A program made the position numbers and the translations under genes. A stretch of 7,241 bases of DNA from Oscillospiraceae bacterium (GTDB taxonomy: Bacteria > Bacillota > Clostridia > Oscillospirales > Oscillospiraceae): positions 1 through 7,241 of the forward strand of contig JAEDKB010000081.1 in the NCBI GenBank assembly GCA_016296045.1, in the 5' to 3' direction. The notes under the pieces are model-generated. The model saw only the letters and a list, made by a program, of their open reading frames with translations. It ran no database searches and had not been told where the DNA came from. The first letter of the stretch is position 1; every line of letters starts with the position of its first letter. Below, one piece after another: positions 5,470 through 7,241 of this stretch.

Positions 5470-5973
5470 TTACTTATCCTTCAACAGCTGCCCAAGGACA
5501 GCCAAACGGGGATCAGCTTCCGGACGGCACGAACACGGGCCGTCGTTCAGATTCTTGCCGCAGCGGCAGCACAGTCCCTTGCAGGACGGCTTACACAGCA
5601 GCTTGGAATCCATGTTGAGCACGAATGCAGTCGTGAGGATTTCGTCGAGATCCGCAGCATCATCCTGCAACAGGAAGGTCCATTCGTCAGCCTCGTCCTC
5701 ATTTTGCAATTGCGCAGTGAGAACGGCGCGGACGGGAACTACAACCTCGCGTTCAAACGGCGAGGCACAGCGGTCGCAAATGCCATGCAGAACCGTTTTA
5801 AGCTCCGCCTCCAGCAGCAGAACGCCGGCGGTGTTTTTTACCAAGCCCTTTGCCGCAACCGGTTCCGTTACCGGACAGTTGCTTCCAAACTGCATATCAT
5901 GCAGATCAAGCGCGGTTTCAAACGGTACGACGCTGTCGGGCGTATCCATTATTTTAGACAACCTTAACAGCAT
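5470..5973 (-). CDS. YceD/DUF177 family protein
   Basis: This 167-residue cytoplasmic protein of the DUF177 family (PF02620) is linked to 23S rRNA accumulation in bacteria and plastids. Visible are the N-terminal LRLSKI strand, a CDRC pair (Cys66, Cys69), an acidic middle (about 91-111) and a C-terminal cluster of seven Cys (127, 131, 135, 136, 138, 147 and 149) around CKGLCCRCGKNLN, probably a zinc site. It directly precedes rpmF, the classic genome order that supports the call. I chose ATG 5973: AGGGG is 6 bases upstream, and the consensus promoter at 6007-6035 puts the transcript start near 6000. The open frame continuing upstream to 6213 runs through the promoter and cannot be coding. An ATG at 5991 would have almost no leader and no binding site. 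Its exact biochemical role is unknown. Confidence 0.92.
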   Translation of the reverse strand: MLLRLSKIMDTPDSVVPFETALDLHDMQFGSNCPVTEPVAAKGLVKNTAGVLLLEAELKTVLHGICDRCASPFEREVVVPVRAVLTAQLQNEDEADEWTFLLQDDAADLDEILTTAFVLNMDSKLLCKPSCKGLCCRCGKNLNDGPCSCRPEADPRLAVLGQLLKDK

Positions 5974-6006
5974 AATAATCCCCTGTTTCATAGTCGTGCA
6001 GGAGAT

Positions 6007-6035
6007 ATTATAACGGTTAATTCCCTGTTTGTCAA
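6007..6035 (-). promoter_or_regulatory. consensus sigma-A promoter of yceD-rpmF
   Basis: On the minus strand TTGACA (6035-6030), a 17-base spacer and TATAAT (6012-6007) match the vegetative consensus at all twelve positions. The sequence upstream of the -35 box is A-rich. The predicted transcript starts near 6000, giving a leader of about 27 bases before the DUF177 start. Confidence 0.9.
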
Positions 6036-6067
6036 ATGCTTTTTTACATTTTTCCCAGAAAAAACGC

Positions 6068-6096
6068 TTGACTTTCGTATTTTTCTGCCGCATAGT
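6068..6096 (+). promoter_or_regulatory. candidate promoter of the pseudouridine synthase gene
   Basis: TTGACT (6068-6073), a 17-base spacer and CATAGT (6091-6096) lie just before the ribosome binding site (6108-6114). The -35 box is good and the -10 box matches four of six positions. It is divergent from the yceD promoter, the two -35 boxes being about 32 bases apart. Confidence 0.45.
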
Positions 6097-6119
6097 AATG
6101 AGTAGCTGGAGGTGAAGCC

Positions 6120-7076
6120 GTGAAAGAACTGAAAATCGGTCGCAATGATGCCGGTCAGCGGCTGGATCGTTTCCTTGCAAAAGCCGTTCCTTTGCTTCCC
6201 GCTTCGCTGGCACAGAAGTATATCCGTCTGAAACGGATCAAGCGAAACAGTCAGCGCGCCCAGCGCGATGACCGTCTGGTGGAGGGCGATGTGCTCCAGC
6301 TTTATATCAACGACGAATTCTTTGATACCCCTTCGGAGGAAAATGCCTATTTAACCGTCAGCACGCCCAAGCTCAATATCGTCTATGAGGACGAGCATAT
6401 TCTGCTGGTCGATAAAAAACCCGGCATTGCCGTTCATCCGCATGACGGCGCGGAATACGGAAAAACGCTGATCGACCATATTCAGGCGTATCTTTACGCC
6501 AAACGCGAATGGCGTCCGCGTGAGGAAAACGCCTTTACCCCTGCGCTTTGCAATCGCATCGACCGCAACACCGGCGGTATTGTGATCGCAGCAAAAACCG
6601 CGGAAGCGCTCCGCGTTATGAATCAGAAAATCAAAGATCGTGAGCTGGACAAGCGTTATCTTGCCATTGTTGAGGGAACTCCGAAGCCGAAGTCCGGCAC
6701 ATTAAAAGGCTATTTGTTCAAGGATTCCGTTAAAAACCGCGTATTTGTTACCGAGAAACCGCAAGCAGGCTCCAAGTCCTGCGAAACACGTTACAGCGTT
6801 CTGGAAAGTCGAAACGGGCTTTCTTTGGTCGAATGTGAGCTGATCACCGGGCGAACGCATCAGATCCGCGCTCAGTTTGCCCACGCCGGTCATCCTCTGC
6901 TCGGCGACGGAAAATACGGCAAGCTCGACAAGCGTTTTGACCGCAGGTATCAGGCGCTCTATTCCTACAAGCTGACTTTTTGTTTTTCCACGGAAGCTGG
7001 TTCGTTGGAATATCTGAACGGCAAAAGCTTTCAGGTAGAAAACGTTGATTTCGTGGACGAATATTTCCGGAAATAG
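6120..7076 (+). CDS. RluA-family 23S rRNA/tRNA pseudouridine synthase
   Basis: This 318-residue enzyme isomerises uridine to pseudouridine in rRNA or tRNA. An S4-like RNA-binding domain covers about residues 3-63 (QRLDRFLAK then IRLKRIKRN). The catalytic domain starts at about 87 (IVYEDEHILLVDKKPGIAVHP). The active-site motif is NRIDRNTGG (145-153), with Asp148 as the catalytic Asp, where most relatives have HRLDxxTSG. GRTHQIRAQFAHAGHPLLGD (244-263) is the second family motif. The length is normal for S4-containing RluC/RluD relatives. The start is GTG 6120 with GGAGGTG 5 bases upstream. It stands alone, divergent from yceD-rpmF, and is followed by a strong hairpin. The family is firm; the target uridine cannot be told from the sequence, so I give no symbol. 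Confidence 0.94.
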   Translation: MKELKIGRNDAGQRLDRFLAKAVPLLPASLAQKYIRLKRIKRNSQRAQRDDRLVEGDVLQLYINDEFFDTPSEENAYLTVSTPKLNIVYEDEHILLVDKKPGIAVHPHDGAEYGKTLIDHIQAYLYAKREWRPREENAFTPALCNRIDRNTGGIVIAAKTAEALRVMNQKIKDRELDKRYLAIVEGTPKPKSGTLKGYLFKDSVKNRVFVTEKPQAGSKSCETRYSVLESRNGLSLVECELITGRTHQIRAQFAHAGHPLLGDGKYGKLDKRFDRRYQALYSYKLTFCFSTEAGSLEYLNGKSFQVENVDFVDEYFRK

Positions 7077-7080
7077 GTAT

Positions 7081-7124
7081 GGAAAGCCCCAAACCGCACT
7101 TGTTTTGACGGTTTGGGGCTTTCC
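7081..7124 (+). terminator. long hairpin after the pseudouridine synthase gene
   Basis: A perfect 16-bp stem (7081-7096 with 7109-7124, 12-base loop) starts 4 bases after the stop codon. The tail CTTTCCTGCTTTG is only moderately U-rich, but the stem is long and GC-rich at its centre. It most likely ends this transcript and may also block read-through from the opposite strand. Confidence 0.7.
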
Positions 7125-7148
7125 TGCTTTGCAGCTTAGATACAATAA

Positions 7149-7178
7149 AACAGGCACGGGCAAAAGCCCATGCCTGTT
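7149..7178 (-). terminator. minus-strand intrinsic terminator of a gene beyond the right edge
   Basis: The stem 7149-7161 with 7166-7178 has an AAAA loop in plus sense. Position 7157 against 7170 is a C-A mismatch on the plus strand but a G-U pair on the minus strand, and only the minus strand has a U-rich tail (TTTTATTGT). It therefore reads as a terminator for a minus-strand gene coming from the right. Bases 7179-7241 could hold the last codons of that gene: TGA codons at 7207-7205 and 7188-7186 end two short open frames, but there is too little to identify it. Confidence 0.72.
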
Positions 7179-7241
7179 CAGACTGTCAAAAAAGCCCGTA
7201 ACCGTCAAAACCAGAATGACAAGAAAGCGTATCTGATACCG

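Noticed and set aside
5974..6213. Upstream extension of the DUF177 open frame by about 80 codons
   Set aside because: The extension runs through the consensus promoter and into the divergent gene; the family normally starts at the chosen ATG.
6702..7241. Minus-strand open frame running to the right edge, possible convergent gene
   Set aside because: The body overlaps the pseudouridine synthase gene in antisense and passes through two hairpins, so it is not a real continuation; only the possible last codons right of 7180 remain open.

Overview
This window is a conserved housekeeping segment of a Gram-positive Firmicutes genome, most likely a clostridial gut bacterium of the Oscillospiraceae/Ruminococcaceae type. 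The reasons are an HPr kinase of the low-GC Gram-positive kind, a der-plsY-gpsA cluster, a yceD-rpmF pair, Cys4 zinc-type L28 and L32, strong AGGAGG-like ribosome binding sites with frequent TTG/GTG starts, sigma-A-like promoters, and a base composition near half G+C by eye. The taxonomic placement is inference.

Layout from left to right. (1) hprK on the minus strand (111-1055) ends in a clear terminator (65-104). A candidate minus-strand promoter (43-71) follows and points out of the window. (2) A 351-base divergent gap (1056-1406) holds a nested inverted-repeat element (1166-1245) and the rpmB promoter and leader. (3) rpmB (L28) is on the plus strand (1407-1595), followed by two tandem hairpins (1621-1688). 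(4) A four-gene minus-strand operon, in transcription order der, plsY, gpsA and a GtrA-family membrane protein gene, spans 5110 down to 1705 with gaps or overlaps of -4 to 15 bases. It has its own promoter (5166-5194). (5) yceD (DUF177) and rpmF (L32) form a minus-strand pair (5973 down to 5249), with a consensus TTGACA-17-TATAAT promoter upstream and a terminator (5195-5230) separating them from der. (6) A divergently read RluA-family pseudouridine synthase gene (6120-7076) is followed by a 16-bp hairpin. (7) A second hairpin (7149-7178), better paired and U-tailed on the minus strand, suggests that a gene lying mostly or wholly beyond the right edge converges on this point.

How the genes work together. 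GpsA makes sn-glycerol-3-phosphate and PlsY acylates it, the first step of phosphatidic acid synthesis. Der is a 50S assembly GTPase. L28, L32, the DUF177 protein (linked to 23S rRNA accumulation) and the pseudouridine synthase all belong to ribosome or RNA maturation. The window therefore joins ribosome building with membrane lipid building, plus the carbon-control kinase HprK. I see no mobile-element genes, CRISPR arrays, tRNA or rRNA genes, or defence or toxin systems. I did not find a convincing new biological system. The observations most worth checking are the palindromic element upstream of hprK/rpmB and the GtrA gene at the end of the phospholipid operon.
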